Shown here: piece by piece, positions 42,113-64,000 of the stretch
How the letters are laid out: each line of letters begins with the position of its first letter
Numbering within the stretch: the stretch's first letter is position 1
Origin: Meandrina meandrites
Lineage: Eukaryota > Cnidaria > Anthozoa > Scleractinia > Meandrinidae
DNA length: 64,000 bases
Reading direction: 5' to 3'
NCBI GenBank assembly: GCA_963693305.1
Contig: OY855912.1
Coordinates: 10,814,501-10,878,500 of the forward strand
The notes under the pieces: model-generated
Database searches by the model: none
Told to the model about the DNA's origin: nothing
Seen by the model: the letters and a program-made list of their open reading frames with translations, nothing else
Translations under genes and position numbers: made by a program

Positions 42113-43691
42113 ATTATTATTGAACGAACAATTACTAAAAGTATTTCATTTGAACGCCTTTCCAGAAGCTGGTGATAAGTTCCATATTGGTTAATCATGT
42201 ATCGAGTGCATCTGGTGAATTATCATTCAGTTTCCACTGCCCGAAGAATAAAAAGTAGGGGTACAATCGCGGACAGCGATTCCGTCCTTTTTGGGACTCC
42301 TCAACGCGGTGTAGCAAATCTAACAGCTTGAAGGCCAGCGCAAATAAATTGCAATAATCTCTTGTAGATCCTGGCACCAGTTTTGTTTGCGGACCCTTGC
42401 TGTTTCAAGTGGTAAAAACACTGGGCTTTAATACACTGTTTGTTAATTTTAAATCCACCTTCCGATATCTGAGAGTAACTAAAACCCTAATTTTCCCAGG
42501 GTAGCATGCCTCCGCTCCCCACCCCCCCCCCCCCCCCCAAACAAAAAAAAACCTGGCTCACGCTTGAGCCCCCCCACTCAAAATCTTGCTGGGCGGGCCC
42601 TGATTAAGAGATGGATAAAAGAAGTTGACATCCATGTCGTATTTTTTAGTTTTCTCATTCCTTTTTTTGTCTTTGTTTGTTTGTTTTTTGATTGATAGCG
42701 TTCTTTAAACGGCCAGAAGCAAGATGGTTGTTCAGGAGGCCATCACAATCACAATCGCCAAGCGCTAGAAAACTCAGTTTAATTTGCTTAAATTTGGAAT
42801 TTTCTTTTCTGTTGACTGCCAGATATTCTGCCATCTTCACAGCCATGTCATTCCGAGCGGATTTGGCAAAAGCTCTCCCTGGCTTTCCCAGTGTGACATT
42901 TCTTCCATTTCATCTGGCATCTGCACGATATTAATTTACCATGATTGATGCTTTTAGTTAAACAAATTATATTGTACTAATTTTGTGATGAAAAAATAAA
43001 TAATAAAGGCGAGAGAGAAGTCAGACTAAAACTTCTCAAAGGGGGAGAGTGGTTGCGGTAGCTTAAACTTTTCCCATGTGAAGGTTTCTGATGAATTTAG
43101 GCGCGCCAGCGCCCTGTATTTTATATTTTTAAATCGTGTTATTTGACAAATAATGAATTTTAGTGCTCCCCTAGCCTGCCAGCAATTATAGAAGCATAAG
43201 ACAATGCCAAAAAAAACACCTGGATGTTTTGCATATAAATTAAAATTTTTACTTTTTAGAACCCAAAGTAGTGAATGTTGTTTCATAGACACCTCGTTCG
43301 CTCGCGAGAAGCAGCTTTACACTTCTTCTGTCCATGCTCATGTTAGTTGTGGATGGAATTAACTTAACTGACTCATTGCAAGAACAGGGTTACTGGTCGT
43401 CGAGATAGGTAAATTAACTAACTAGTAACAGTAATAACATCTAACTGTACTTCCCTACCAGCTGCAGCAGAAAGCACTGCCTTTTCTATTCAAAACCACT
43501 TAAAGATAAGCGAAGATAATTTTACCAAATAAAAATGAATTGTAACATCATGATGCTATCTCATTACTTTCAGGCGTTCTTTCTATGCTAGACTACTGGT
43601 TACATAGTGCAACGGTCGAAAACAGAATTCTCCTTCACCATAAGCCTACAGCCCGATAAGCAAACTCAAGACAAGTGGCAGAATTCTTACG
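42113..43691. other. Upstream region of the class C receptor, no gene recognised
   Basis: A C-run (about 42515-42537) and a repeat margin with GGGCGGGCCCTG lie at 42510-42605. ORFs of 60-88 codons on both strands show no recognisable motif. No TATA box or clear promoter was identified before 43692. Confidence 0.45.
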
Positions 43692-46253
43692 ATGAGTACC
43701 ACCGAGAGTTCATGTCCCCATCTCATTTTTTGCCTGTGGTTAATCGTTGTTGTACAAGCTCCAAACAAGGAAGGCGATTTCATAGTGGGTGGGCTTTTCC
43801 CCGTTAATTTTCTATCAACGTCAGGGACTCAAGGCCCATGCGGTGGGCTCAATACAAAGGGACTAGGTCGTGCACTGTCCATGATTTTCGCGATTGAAAA
43901 ACTGAACAACAATTCAAACATACTACCAAACATAACTCTTGGTTACGATATAAGGGCTTACTGCGAAAATGCTACCGAAGCAACACGGCTGACTTACGAC
44001 CTGGTAAAGGAAAGATGCTGCAGGAACTCATCGAAAAGAAAAATGGGAAATAAATCGATCGTGGCGTTGATTGGTCCGGAGGAGTCTTCCACAACGCTTA
44101 CTATTGGTGGATTTCTTCAAATTTTCAATGTGTCAGGCATCAGCGGAACAACAACCAGCCCCGAGTTGAGTTCAAATCTTAACAATTTCTATCGAACAGT
44201 GCCCTCAGATAACTTTCGTGTGAAAGCCATGGCCGACATCATAGAGCACTTCAACTGGAGCTATGTCGCTGCTGTGGGAATCTATGATTCGTATGGGCGT
44301 AGCGGAGTGTGGGGGTTAGTCGAAGAAGCTGGGAGACGAAATAATCCCTTCTGTATTGCCATGACAGAACTCATAACGCAAGAATCTCCGCGCATTATCG
44401 ATGTTGTTACCAAGCTACGGTGGCGGGAAAACATCAAGGTTATTGTATTGTGGACTTACGGAAATGTTCAAAGAATGTTTTTCAGGGAAGTTAACAGACA
44501 AAACCTTTCCGGACGAGTCTGGATTCTAAGTGAGGTAACCTACTCTTCAAATGAGAACTATTTTCCTCATTCGGGTCTGTCCCCTCTTCATGGGTCAATA
44601 GCGTTCCAACCTCATAATTTCGACAACGGAGGATTTCTTCATCATCTGACAACGTTACTTGCCAGTGATGCAGTAGAGCCCAACTATCCAGAGTTGTGGA
44701 GCGAGATAAAGGCACTAAAACAGAACTGCTCACTTCGTAAGGAAAAAGACATTCATTCTAACAATGACAAAAGCAAATCATGCCTTCAGGAAGTTGTTAA
44801 TGACATGTACAGTTCCTATATTCCATACATAATTGATGCTGTATATTCCGTGGCACATGCTCTAAATATGTTAACTCAGAATATTAGTAGCCGGCGAAAA
44901 CTTGCCAAGCTCAATCTTGACGATATGAAAACGCTGCTTTCCCGAATTAATTTTGTTGGACTAACAGGCAAAATCTTCTTTGATGAGTTTGGCGACAGGC
45001 AATCTGCGGTCTACGACATTGTTAACTTCCAACAAGTGCAAGAGGCCGATGTTAAGCGATTAACACAAGTTATAGTGGGAAAACGGGATGCCACTGAGGG
45101 ATTATACTTACACGAAAACATTCTCTGGAACAATAACAATGGACGTCCTCCGAAATCTGAATGCTCTGAGCAATGCTCGGCGGGAAAAAGAAAATCTACA
45201 ACTTCGCCTTGTTGTTGGAAGTGTTTCTCGTGTCCTCGCGGGACGATCAACACGATTCCTGGTGCTGAAAGCTGTATTGAATGTCCTAAAGGAAAACTTT
45301 CTAATAAGGCAAGGACAGCGTGCGAAGACTTGCCTCTGGCCAACCTGAGTTATTCTAGTGCGGGAGGAATTACAATTCTCGCATTTGGAACTGGGGGTAT
45401 CATCGCGGCGCTCTTTTCATTCGCTGTCTTCTGTAGATTTTGGAACACACCCATTGTCATGGCCTGTAATAGAAAACTAAGCCTTGCTCTCCTTGTCGCA
45501 ATTGTTCTGCTCTTGTCGTTGGCATTTATTAATCTCTTTAAACCTACAGCTACATTTTGCAAGATCATTTATCCATGGCGTTTCCTAACTTACAACTTGT
45601 GTCTTTCAATTGTGCTGATCAAAGTTTTGGGCATTTCCATCGCTTTCAAAGTTCCCATAGTACCTGGTTTTACGATTGTTTCTCTGACTAACAGAATGCA
45701 AGCAGTGATTGTAGTTACTTTGCACGTTTTGCTGCTATTTCCTTTACTTCTATGGCTGGTTTTGGATCCCCCTGACAATGTACAACACATATATCCCGAA
45801 CAATATACTTTTATTGAATGCAAAGCGTATAACATGTTAGTTGGAAAAAGCCTGTTTATGCTAACAAGTAGCTACATTTTCATTCAAATGTTACTTTCTG
45901 CATTTTGTTCGTTTAAAGTTAGGAACATTCCAGAAAACTTCAGTGAGGCCAAACGAATAGCCTTTTCTTTGTATATATTGTTATTTTCAATGTTAACTTA
46001 TTATCCGATTGAGTTTTCAATGCATGGATGGTATGTATCTGTTGTGAACTGTGTTACGTCACTATTGAGTGCTTACGGCTTCCTTTGTTGCATATTCCTG
46101 CCGAAAATATACATCATCCTCTTTAAGCCGGAGCTGAACAGTTTCGCTAGCGTGGGCCAGGAGGTAACTCAATTCTCGTTTAGATCAAATATTATACATG
46201 TGAATCCCGCATTTGATAGCTCCAGCCACAGTCCAGCAACCGGCCAAAGATAA
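43692..46253 (+). CDS. Class C G-protein-coupled receptor (metabotropic glutamate/calcium-sensing receptor-like), intronless
   Basis: A complete 853-residue receptor at the plasma membrane. A signal peptide (hydrophobic LIFCLWLIVVVQA, residues ~11-23) is followed by a Venus-flytrap ligand domain (~30-470) with GGLFPVNF near the start, GPEESSTTLTIGGFLQIF, SGTTTSPELS and YRTVPSD. Next is a cysteine-rich linker (~488-548, including CWKCFSCPRGTINTIPGAES), then seven membrane helices (~556-811) and a short tail (~40 residues). The hinge region keeps the Ser/Thr cluster and the Tyr of SYGRSG that in mGluRs contact the amino-acid ligand, so amino-acid sensing is plausible but not shown. The loop PENFSEAKRI matches the family signature before TM6. 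It is intact and intronless, and many N-glycosylation sequons are present. The subtype cannot be fixed; CaSR, mGluR and T1R/V2R-like are all possible. AATAAA at about 46352 may be its poly(A) signal. Confidence 0.92.
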   Translation: MSTTESSCPHLIFCLWLIVVVQAPNKEGDFIVGGLFPVNFLSTSGTQGPCGGLNTKGLGRALSMIFAIEKLNNNSNILPNITLGYDIRAYCENATEATRLTYDLVKERCCRNSSKRKMGNKSIVALIGPEESSTTLTIGGFLQIFNVSGISGTTTSPELSSNLNNFYRTVPSDNFRVKAMADIIEHFNWSYVAAVGIYDSYGRSGVWGLVEEAGRRNNPFCIAMTELITQESPRIIDVVTKLRWRENIKVIVLWTYGNVQRMFFREVNRQNLSGRVWILSEVTYSSNENYFPHSGLSPLHGSIAFQPHNFDNGGFLHHLTTLLASDAVEPNYPELWSEIKALKQNCSLRKEKDIHSNNDKSKSCLQEVVNDMYSSYIPYIIDAVYSVAHALNMLTQNISSRRKLAKLNLDDMKTLLSRINFVGLTGKIFFDEFGDRQSAVYDIVNFQQVQEADVKRLTQVIVGKRDATEGLYLHENILWNNNNGRPPKSECSEQCSAGKRKSTTSPCCWKCFSCPRGTINTIPGAESCIECPKGKLSNKARTACEDLPLANLSYSSAGGITILAFGTGGIIAALFSFAVFCRFWNTPIVMACNRKLSLALLVAIVLLLSLAFINLFKPTATFCKIIYPWRFLTYNLCLSIVLIKVLGISIAFKVPIVPGFTIVSLTNRMQAVIVVTLHVLLLFPLLLWLVLDPPDNVQHIYPEQYTFIECKAYNMLVGKSLFMLTSSYIFIQMLLSAFCSFKVRNIPENFSEAKRIAFSLYILLFSMLTYYPIEFSMHGWYVSVVNCVTSLLSAYGFLCCIFLPKIYIILFKPELNSFASVGQEVTQFSFRSNIIHVNPAFDSSSHSPATGQR

Positions 46254-46846
46254 ACAACTGAGCATCATCTAATGTGAAGAAACGCTCGTTTAAACTGTTA
46301 GTTTCTGAAAATTATATTTCGTGTATATAAGTATATTAAGAGTTACGAAAGGAATAAAGGACACTATTCTTTCGTTTGGACTCCTTTATTTTTCTTTACT
46401 CATTTTGCACTTTTGTCGGGGCATGGACTTTTTAATCAGTTCTTAATAGCGGCAAACGATTTGCCGAGAATTCAGCCCAGAAGGTTATTTCTCATGTAAA
46501 AATAATTCCAGAAGTCGGGGGATGATTCACCAGTGTTCTTCAATTATTCCCATCTTTTTTACTATTGTAATATTACTCAACCTGTCACAGTAATATTATG
46601 TCAACGCAGGTCCAAAGCGAACTTTTGACCCAATGCAAGACTTGCTGGTAAAGCACAGATAAATTTCCCTTTATAAAGGACGAAGACTTATAAACTACCT
46701 TAAACAACAACAGCAATAATAATAATAATAATTAACATTTATATCGCGCAAATTTTATGTAAATATGATCAAATGTGCAACGAACAAATATGAAACAAAT
46801 AAAACATGGACCGATTTATCTATCTATCTATCTCCATCTAAGAATC

Positions 46847-46955
46847 CCAACTGGCAGGAGGCTGACCAGTTGGTTGTTTACAAAGCGTAGTGGAATTGAG
46901 TTCTGGGCTAGAGAAAATAAATCCAACTAGTGGCAGGGAGGAGGATTTGAACCCG
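46847..46955 (-). mobile_element. tRNA-derived SINE, partial second copy
   Basis: Body shared with 13236-13400 (CAACTGGCAGGAGGCTGACC, ACAAAGCGT), here retaining the B box (GGGTTCAAATCC on the minus strand) but lacking the rest of the tRNA head. A short TCTA run precedes it at 46815-46832. Confidence 0.65.
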
Positions 46956-47379
46956 GGACATCCGGAAACTTAATTTGATCAATAGTACTTTTCATCCATA
47001 GCTTCCGTTGACTGCTGTTAGTGACAAAGTTTCACTTCAGTAGCAAAATGTCAAGTCGGAAAATTTCTGGTGGGTCCGAAAAAAAATTTAATTCAGCAAA
47101 CGCTATACAGGTTTACACACTAAACACTCTTCATATTATAATCAGAGAGCTGTAATGAAAAGGTCTAAATCACTGAACAAATAATTATTTTACGACCGGA
47201 TAGCGAAAGGAAATATTGGACTTCTTCAGCTCAGGCAGCGCACGGTTCGCGCAAAAATACCCACAATGTGTTGCGGTCGTCGTTCGCGTGCATTTCGCGC
47301 GGTTCTCAAACGCCAGGAAGTGAAAGGGCGAGCAGAGCTCGGCATTTGTTGTCTACACTCCCTTGAAAATCCAACGAAA

Positions 47380-58144
<10,765 letters not shown>

Positions 58145-59254
58145 GAACAGTTTGAGGGCATGCCAAGTGAACGCTGAAAAGAGACCATTTAACGTGCCAA
58201 AACGGTTTCTTAGGCTTATTGGAATTTAAAAATATTTCGGTTGTTTGTTGGTGTTGCGAGTCACCGAAAGTAGTCATAACATTGGAAAACAACTAAGACA
58301 CAAACTAAACAACACCAAGGCATATAGCCCCCAACTTCTCTTGATGGCATTAGAATGTGAACTGTCAAGAGCCATTGTTTTACTTTAGCCATGAAAACAA
58401 GCTCCTGTTTTGTGTGAAATCCTCGTGGCAGTACTGTATTTGACAAGTTTCCAATTATTTTTGACAAATGGGAAATTGCACGAGTTTCCGTCAGCTTGTT
58501 GTCTTGACGACACGTCACGTTGCTTAGCAACATCTCTGACGTCAGCATTTGGCTCGATGAAGTAAACTAGATGGGATTTGGACCAAAAACGTTCTGGTTT
58601 CCCGATCAGTTTGTGCCTATTTTCATACAGTGTTCTTGTCTCGAACCTTCCAAATTGAGTTAGGTTAGGGGTTCTCGAAATAATCTTGTACGAAAGGCTG
58701 ATTCAAACACATTATAAGGGAGGTGGGCTCCCCCAGGGATGTGCTCTTTGCCATAGATAAGTGTACAGTAAGAGGGATACTCTAGGGGTAATCGGGTTTT
58801 CTTTTGTTCTGTAAATAACTTTTCTATGTATTATATAGAATTATTGCATGATTGTTTAGGTCACTAGGAGCTTGCACTTTGATGATCCTTTCACTTCATG
58901 GATTTAGCCTTCACTTTGATAATCATTTTCAATTCTTCTTGTACAGATAGCAACAGATTCAATGCTTATTTTTCTATTTATTTGATATGAAATGACATAC
59001 TTTTGGTTGAAGGAATTTTATACCAAGTGAGCTGTACCTGACTTATTATAAATCTTGAATGCAAAGCGCTGAAAAATCCACCGAATTATACTATTAACTA
59101 TTATATTTCTCGGTGTAGCCTTAACACTTTTAACTTTCGCGAGGATTAAATTTTGGACAAAATTATATAAAAAAAAGTAGTTAATATTTTTTGGCGGGTA
59201 GTTCAGTTTTTTTTTCGATTTTTCTCGACGCGATGATTTTATTCACCTTCTCAG
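58145..59254. other. SUZ12 3' flank, no gene recognised
   Basis: AT-rich sequence after the SUZ12 stop. It presumably contains the SUZ12 3' UTR and possibly an unseen first exon of the downstream gene. No convincing coding segment was found. Confidence 0.4.
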
Positions 59255-61852
59255 GCCTGGTAATGATCAGGATCAAGAATTCTCCACACCTTATCAACGC
59301 AAAGACACGCGAGTTATGAGACTAAAAGTTTTGAACACAAAGGGAGATTTGTCGTTATTTATCATCAAATTCTTCCAACAAAACTGTAGGAATAGTGTAG
59401 AGAAAAGTAAGATCCTTTATGTTGACATCAGGGCTAATAGGAGTAAAACCAAAGATAAAATTCTCCCGAAACGTAAGTACAGCTTGTGATGTTTTAGCTT
59501 TTCATTTTTTTTTCTATGTTTTTTTGGCCGAATGCCACTATTTGAGAAGACGTGTGTTTTGCGCTCGATCTCGGTAAAACTCGCGAAGTCAAAGGCGTTG
59601 AGGCATACGCTTAATTGGATGTCTTGCTCGCTCGTCTATTGCGTGATTCGACGAACAGGCAAGAAAGAGCTTTTGCTGTTCACAGGCTTTACTAATTTTT
59701 ACACGGGATGTGTCCGCTTATTGTCCATCCCAGATCTGATACCTACATGTACTAAACAAGCTTGTAAATAAAGATCGTAACTTTCACAAACTAACTGGCT
59801 ACTCTTTACTACTTTATCAAGAGGTAACTTATGAACGAGGGGACATCACGCCGGCCCATCCGTCTTTTTCATTACAGTCTCCTTTGTTTCCCAATTTCAC
59901 CTAGACATAATTCTTGGGTGTGGCGAGACGATATTAGCAACCAATCCATGATGGATTTCAAGAATGATGTTTTAAAAGCTCGTGATCACTATAGAATTCT
60001 TTGCCTGTTTCAGAACTCATCATCATCATCATCATCATCAGTTTATATTCTCCACAAAAAAACAAGAATAATTACTAAGAATCAAAAACAGAAGAAGGGC
60101 GATGAGACCTCCAAGAAACCACCAGGGTCACCTCGGTTATCAGTATATTTATAATTGAGCTGTGAGTGTGCGGCTTGGTCAATTCAGTACTATCATTTCA
60201 TTAAAAATTCAATCATCTTTTTCTTAAAAGTAGGAAAGCTTGTTGAACCAGTGATGGATATTGGGAGATATGAGTAGCCGTTATGAGTGCTTTATAAAGA
60301 CAAAAAGTCCAAAACCCCCACTGTCGTGGCTCAGCGGGGTGCTAACCCTACCTCTACCCCCTCCCCACAGAATAAAACGCACCTGCGATTATTTTGGTTG
60401 AAAATATTAAGTGATTTGAACAATGTCCTTGAGGTTTTTCGGAAACCTATAGTTTTGGTCCGAACGAGACTCCACTTATGAATCTCCCATTCCAGTGTCT
60501 GTCGTGCTTCCAGATCTCTGTTTACGACAAGCAAGCGCGAGGCTATTGTTTACCGAACGGATTGAATTGTTTAGGTAGGGGCCACCACTTTCAGTTTTGT
60601 GACCCATTTGTGACCCTGTCATTCCAACCGTGTTTCTTGTCTTTTCGAAACGCTTTTGCCTCATTTTGAAAATGAGGCCAAAGGTTACATGTGTAAAACC
60701 TTTCTTCAGCAAATCAAGCCATTTTCAAAATGACTGATTTTGCAGAAGACTTCGTTTTAAAATGTACCAAAACGTATAAACGCTCGTGCAGATGCAGAGT
60801 CCTGTTATTAATATCAATGCAAAACAAAATTCCTCCTTTAAATATCCCCTAAATTCATCACAGAATTGAACTTTTGTCGCAGATTTCCCGACGTCTTTAT
60901 TCCTTCTCAAAATATTTTTTTAAAACGTCTCAAGCTTTAGAGTCATTTTTCTAAGCCTAGTTGAAATTTGCAAGACAAAAAGAAACCCCTCTGCATTGAG
61001 AAAAGCGTGCAAATGAAAAATTCCTGACCAGCAATTGGTTCTAGGTTTGCATCAATATTCATGACATGTTGCAGAATTGCCTCAAACCAAACAGTTCGTG
61101 AACGTGAGAAGATCCTGGAATCGTCTTCCCGACTTTAGCTCAAAATGGCTGTCCTTTGTCTTGCTGGAGACGAAATATCAAGATATAGAAGAACACTATT
61201 TAATGAGAGGTAAGCCAAGCGTCTTGAAACTATTCGCTCGAATATTAACTCGGAGAACGTTCTCAATGCTTGCTACATCATCTCAAAGCACGTGCGTTCA
61301 GTGTCCGTTTCAAAAAGTTTTGTTCAATCTTCGGACTATTGCAGAGGTTTTAGTTCTTGTATTTTTACAAGATACTGACAAAAGTCAGCAACGCAGCCTA
61401 CTTGATAATTTTATTAAAACTATTAATGGTTGTCGAAAGACTCAGTGACTCGTTTGTGATATGAGCAAACACAAGGAATTGGAGACTCGGTCAAGCGTCT
61501 TTATAAATAGTAGTGTCTTGAGGTGAAATCTCGCTACGGCCTCAAAACCTTCAGTCAGATTAGCAGAATGGTAACGTAATTACAACTCGGGGAGGCCATT
61601 TGCGATGGGAGAATGGGAGCGCTAAGTTGGATTTTAGATTTCAAATTTCAGAAATCTTACTTTAAGTAATGAATACTATTCTACGACCTTAGCTTTGAAG
61701 ATCCTTGCAGGCGGGGGCCTTTTATCTCGTTTTCTTTCAAATTTTGACGATTTTGTTTGCATCATTTATCTTCAGAGGGGAAAGATGTTAAAGAGGAGAA
61801 GAGAAAGGCTATCACAAAAGGAAATTATGGATCAAAGTGGAGTGGACTCTAA
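59255..61852 (+). CDS. Unrecognised protein, three phase-compatible exons, 5' end not found
   Basis: Candidate exons 59255-59472, 61075-61209 and 61776-61852 each have AG/GT borders. They join in one frame with a split codon at both junctions (phase 1) to a stop at 61850-61852, about 142 residues. The sequence is basic and lysine/arginine-rich, with stretches RVMRLKVLNTKGDLSLFIIK, FVNVRRSWNRLPDFSSKWLS and FVLLETKYQDIEEHY. No signal peptide, membrane span or known domain was recognised. The first exon opens with one base of a split codon, so an upstream exon should exist. It could be a real lineage-specific gene, a decayed copy, or a chance chain of open frames. Intron 1 contains a (TCA)8 microsatellite at 60017-60040. 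Confidence 0.4.
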
Positions 61853-61899
61853 TCACGATGGAAAAGCTGACTTTCGTGGCAACACAGAGATAAGAAGAC

Positions 61900-64000
61900 C
61901 TAAGAATGATTATAGCTTTACGATGTTTGCTCCGAGAAAAAAATGGTGACGCACTAAAGCTGAGAAAGTACAATAAAATTAATGCGGCCTTTACGACCAA
62001 TATATTTGGCTTACTAAGATATTTTTAAAGGCAGAAAATGAAGTATACGGATGCAAAATTTAAATTGCAAACGTCACCATATTTTTCTGGAGCAAGGTTT
62101 AGGCTTGCTTTTAGAAGCCTGGGAATTGAAACTTAGGGTAATTTTTTAAGGTGGCTCTTTAAATTTCTTAAGAGATTTGGAATTGAAGTAAAACCGTTCC
62201 ACGGCAGCAAAACGACTGAAATGCGCTTATTTTATCTCGGTTTAGAGTTTGTGCTATTTTTTTTTCAACTGTTTCTTCAATTCTCAACACCTCGTCTTGT
62301 TCGCTCTTGTTATTTGATTTATTTCGTTAAAAACCTGCGTTAGAGTTAGTATATCTTTCGCTGAAAAGAAAACATCTTAGTATATTTCCTTCAGTAGCGT
62401 TTTGTTTTAACAGCACAAACGAATACATTAAAAGAGAGCTCCTTTCCGGCTAAAGACCATGAACTACAATTGGCATTCATTATAAAATTGTCAAATTTTA
62501 ACACGTGTAATGCCGTCTCGTTTTACTGGTATGTTTTCAGATCCGGAAAAAGTAATCGAGGGGGAGGGAGAAAGAGGTGCATTATATGTTTACATCGTTT
62601 CGCCCGTGATAGAATGATTTTCTGTGCCTGGGCAACTATTGGTAACTAGTAGAATGATTCACAGCTGACAGATTGATTGATAATGAAACCAGTTGACAAT
62701 CAACGGCCAATGACATCTGGCAATACTGACAAATTATAAATAAAGAAAATTTGACGAATTATCTGGCAATTAAAAATGGATTCATTATCGACAAGTAAGG
62801 CATATGAAAGAATTCACATATAATGTTCAAAAAATTGACGAATGACAGTGATTGGTAAAATAACTTGCAAATTGACAATTCGACAAACGCTGACTTCAAA
62901 CTGACACCGTCGATATTTATGCCGCAGCATCGAGTCATTTCGTCTAAAGACAATTTCCCAATTGATGATTAAGGAAAGATTTTTGAGATTTTTATTTCCT
63001 ATCCAGAGGTTAATGTAGCAACTGATTCAAGGAAATGGGACTATAGTTTTCGAAGAGTATCGCAATCATCAGAGCTAATGTTCGTGTGTATCGTAATGAT
63101 TTGATTCAGAGCATAGGATGATTAAATCTTGCGGAGTTGTGACGTATTTCATATTAATAAGAAAATCGTTGGAGAAATATTGCCAGTCTAAGTGGAATTT
63201 TCCCATTTCGCCTGCTTAATTGTGAGATGTTAACAGCAAGACTTGCTGTCTCGCACAAATTAGAACGGAAAGGGCGGTATTTGGGCGTACATTTTGTCCA
63301 AAATGGCATACAGTTAAGACAAGTTTCTCTAATTACGGTATATCTCTGTACTCGGATCATGACCAAGTGTAGACCTTTACCGATCGGAATTGAACAGGGC
63401 GCCATGAAACAGATTCAAATACGGAGGGGGTGGGGATAATTGGAATATGGACGCTAAATCGAATTATTGTCGTATATACACTTGTCGGTTTTTTCTTAGT
63501 AAAGAGCAAAGTTCCATTTGATAAATTAAAACCGATTTTCGCCATAAACAGATCGACCATGCCACTCTGATGTCAACAAAAACGCATAAAATATTAGGCG
63601 CATTTTAAACCTTATTTGAAGTTGTTCTTAACGGAAAGTCTGAAAAGTTGCACTCGGACGCTCAAACCGTCACGGAGAAACCAGGGACTAGGTTGTGCTT
63701 TATCAAAAGACTCGCTGAATGGAATGAAACATTAAACAGCAATTATTTCGAACAGAACTAAACTTGAAGTAAAGGCAATAAGCAGCAGAGAATTATATCA
63801 AGCCTAGAAACAATTCATTGGGAAATATTCTAGAAAATAATTATTTAATTTCTGTAGTCTCGATCGAGACTTCATTTTGTAATGATGACCGATTAGTTCG
63901 AAATCGTGAACTGCTATGCTTTGAGGCTTCATGCTTTTGCATTTTTCCTTGAAAAGAAGCTTTGTATCTCGTTTAAACATTAATTTAGAAAATCGAAAAT
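61900..64000. other. Right end of window, no gene seen
   Basis: AT-rich DNA with short ORFs (at most 83 codons) lacking recognisable motifs or splice structure. Short related words such as AATTGACAA and TTGACAAT recur at 62675-62885. Nothing else is supported. Confidence 0.5.

Noticed and set aside
41196..42194. ORFs with the VAQWLEHP...VVGSNPIW peptide as a small protein family
   Set aside because: The peptide is the translation of the tRNA-like SINE head and recurs only because the repeat does.
42195..42377. 60-codon minus-strand ORF (RDYCNLFALAFKLLDLL) near the SINE cluster
   Set aside because: Looks protein-like over a short span but I recognise no family and see no exon borders.
59831..60154. 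ORF ending in a Ser run and Lys-rich tail as an exon of the downstream unknown gene
   Set aside because: Its frame does not match the phase of the preceding candidate exon (ends in phase 1), and the Ser run is a TCA microsatellite.

Overview
The window is nuclear DNA of an animal, most likely a cnidarian and probably a stony coral or close anthozoan relative. Genes are split by many introns at positions and phases expected from the vertebrate orthologues. Intergenic and intronic DNA is AT-rich and crowded with short terminal-inverted-repeat elements, tRNA-derived SINE-like repeats and decayed non-LTR retrotransposons. The species assignment is inference; no organelle, bacterial or CRISPR features were seen.

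Layout. (1) 1-27254, minus strand: the first 13 coding exons (codons 1-503) of RPTOR (Raptor, mTORC1 scaffold); the gene runs off the left edge. Its introns hold a ~5.7-kb inverted duplication whose arms each contain a kilobase-scale 9-bp minisatellite (4289-9965), a ~9-kb segment bounded by ~200-bp inverted repeats (17090-26158) with TPR, Myb/SANT and Harbinger-like relics, and several MITEs. (2) 29383-30417, minus: an intronless FAXDC2-type fatty acid hydroxylase. (3) 30418-34381: repeats, including a 1.1-kb 'collapsed' copy of three pieces taken in order from 16.85, 25.87 and 30.35 kb. (4) 34382-40070, minus: a complete seven-exon IQCK gene with a non-LTR RT fragment in intron 1. (5) 41260-42112: three tRNA-like SINE units forming a near-perfect inverted repeat. 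(6) 43692-46253, plus: a complete intronless class C GPCR (mGluR/CaSR-like). (7) 47380-58144, plus: a complete 14-exon SUZ12 gene (PRC2 subunit) with one GC-AG intron. (8) 59255-61852, plus: three phase-compatible exons of an unrecognised gene. 62000-64000 shows no gene.

The genes are functionally unrelated: growth signalling (RPTOR), chromatin repression (SUZ12), lipid hydroxylation (FAXDC2), a calmodulin-binding-motif protein (IQCK) and a membrane receptor. Nothing suggests an operon or a joint pathway. The most unusual content is repeat architecture: the minisatellite palindrome in RPTOR, the collapsed duplication beside FAXDC2, and several MITE families with readable target-site duplications shared between RPTOR and SUZ12 introns. 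I did not find a convincing new multi-gene system.
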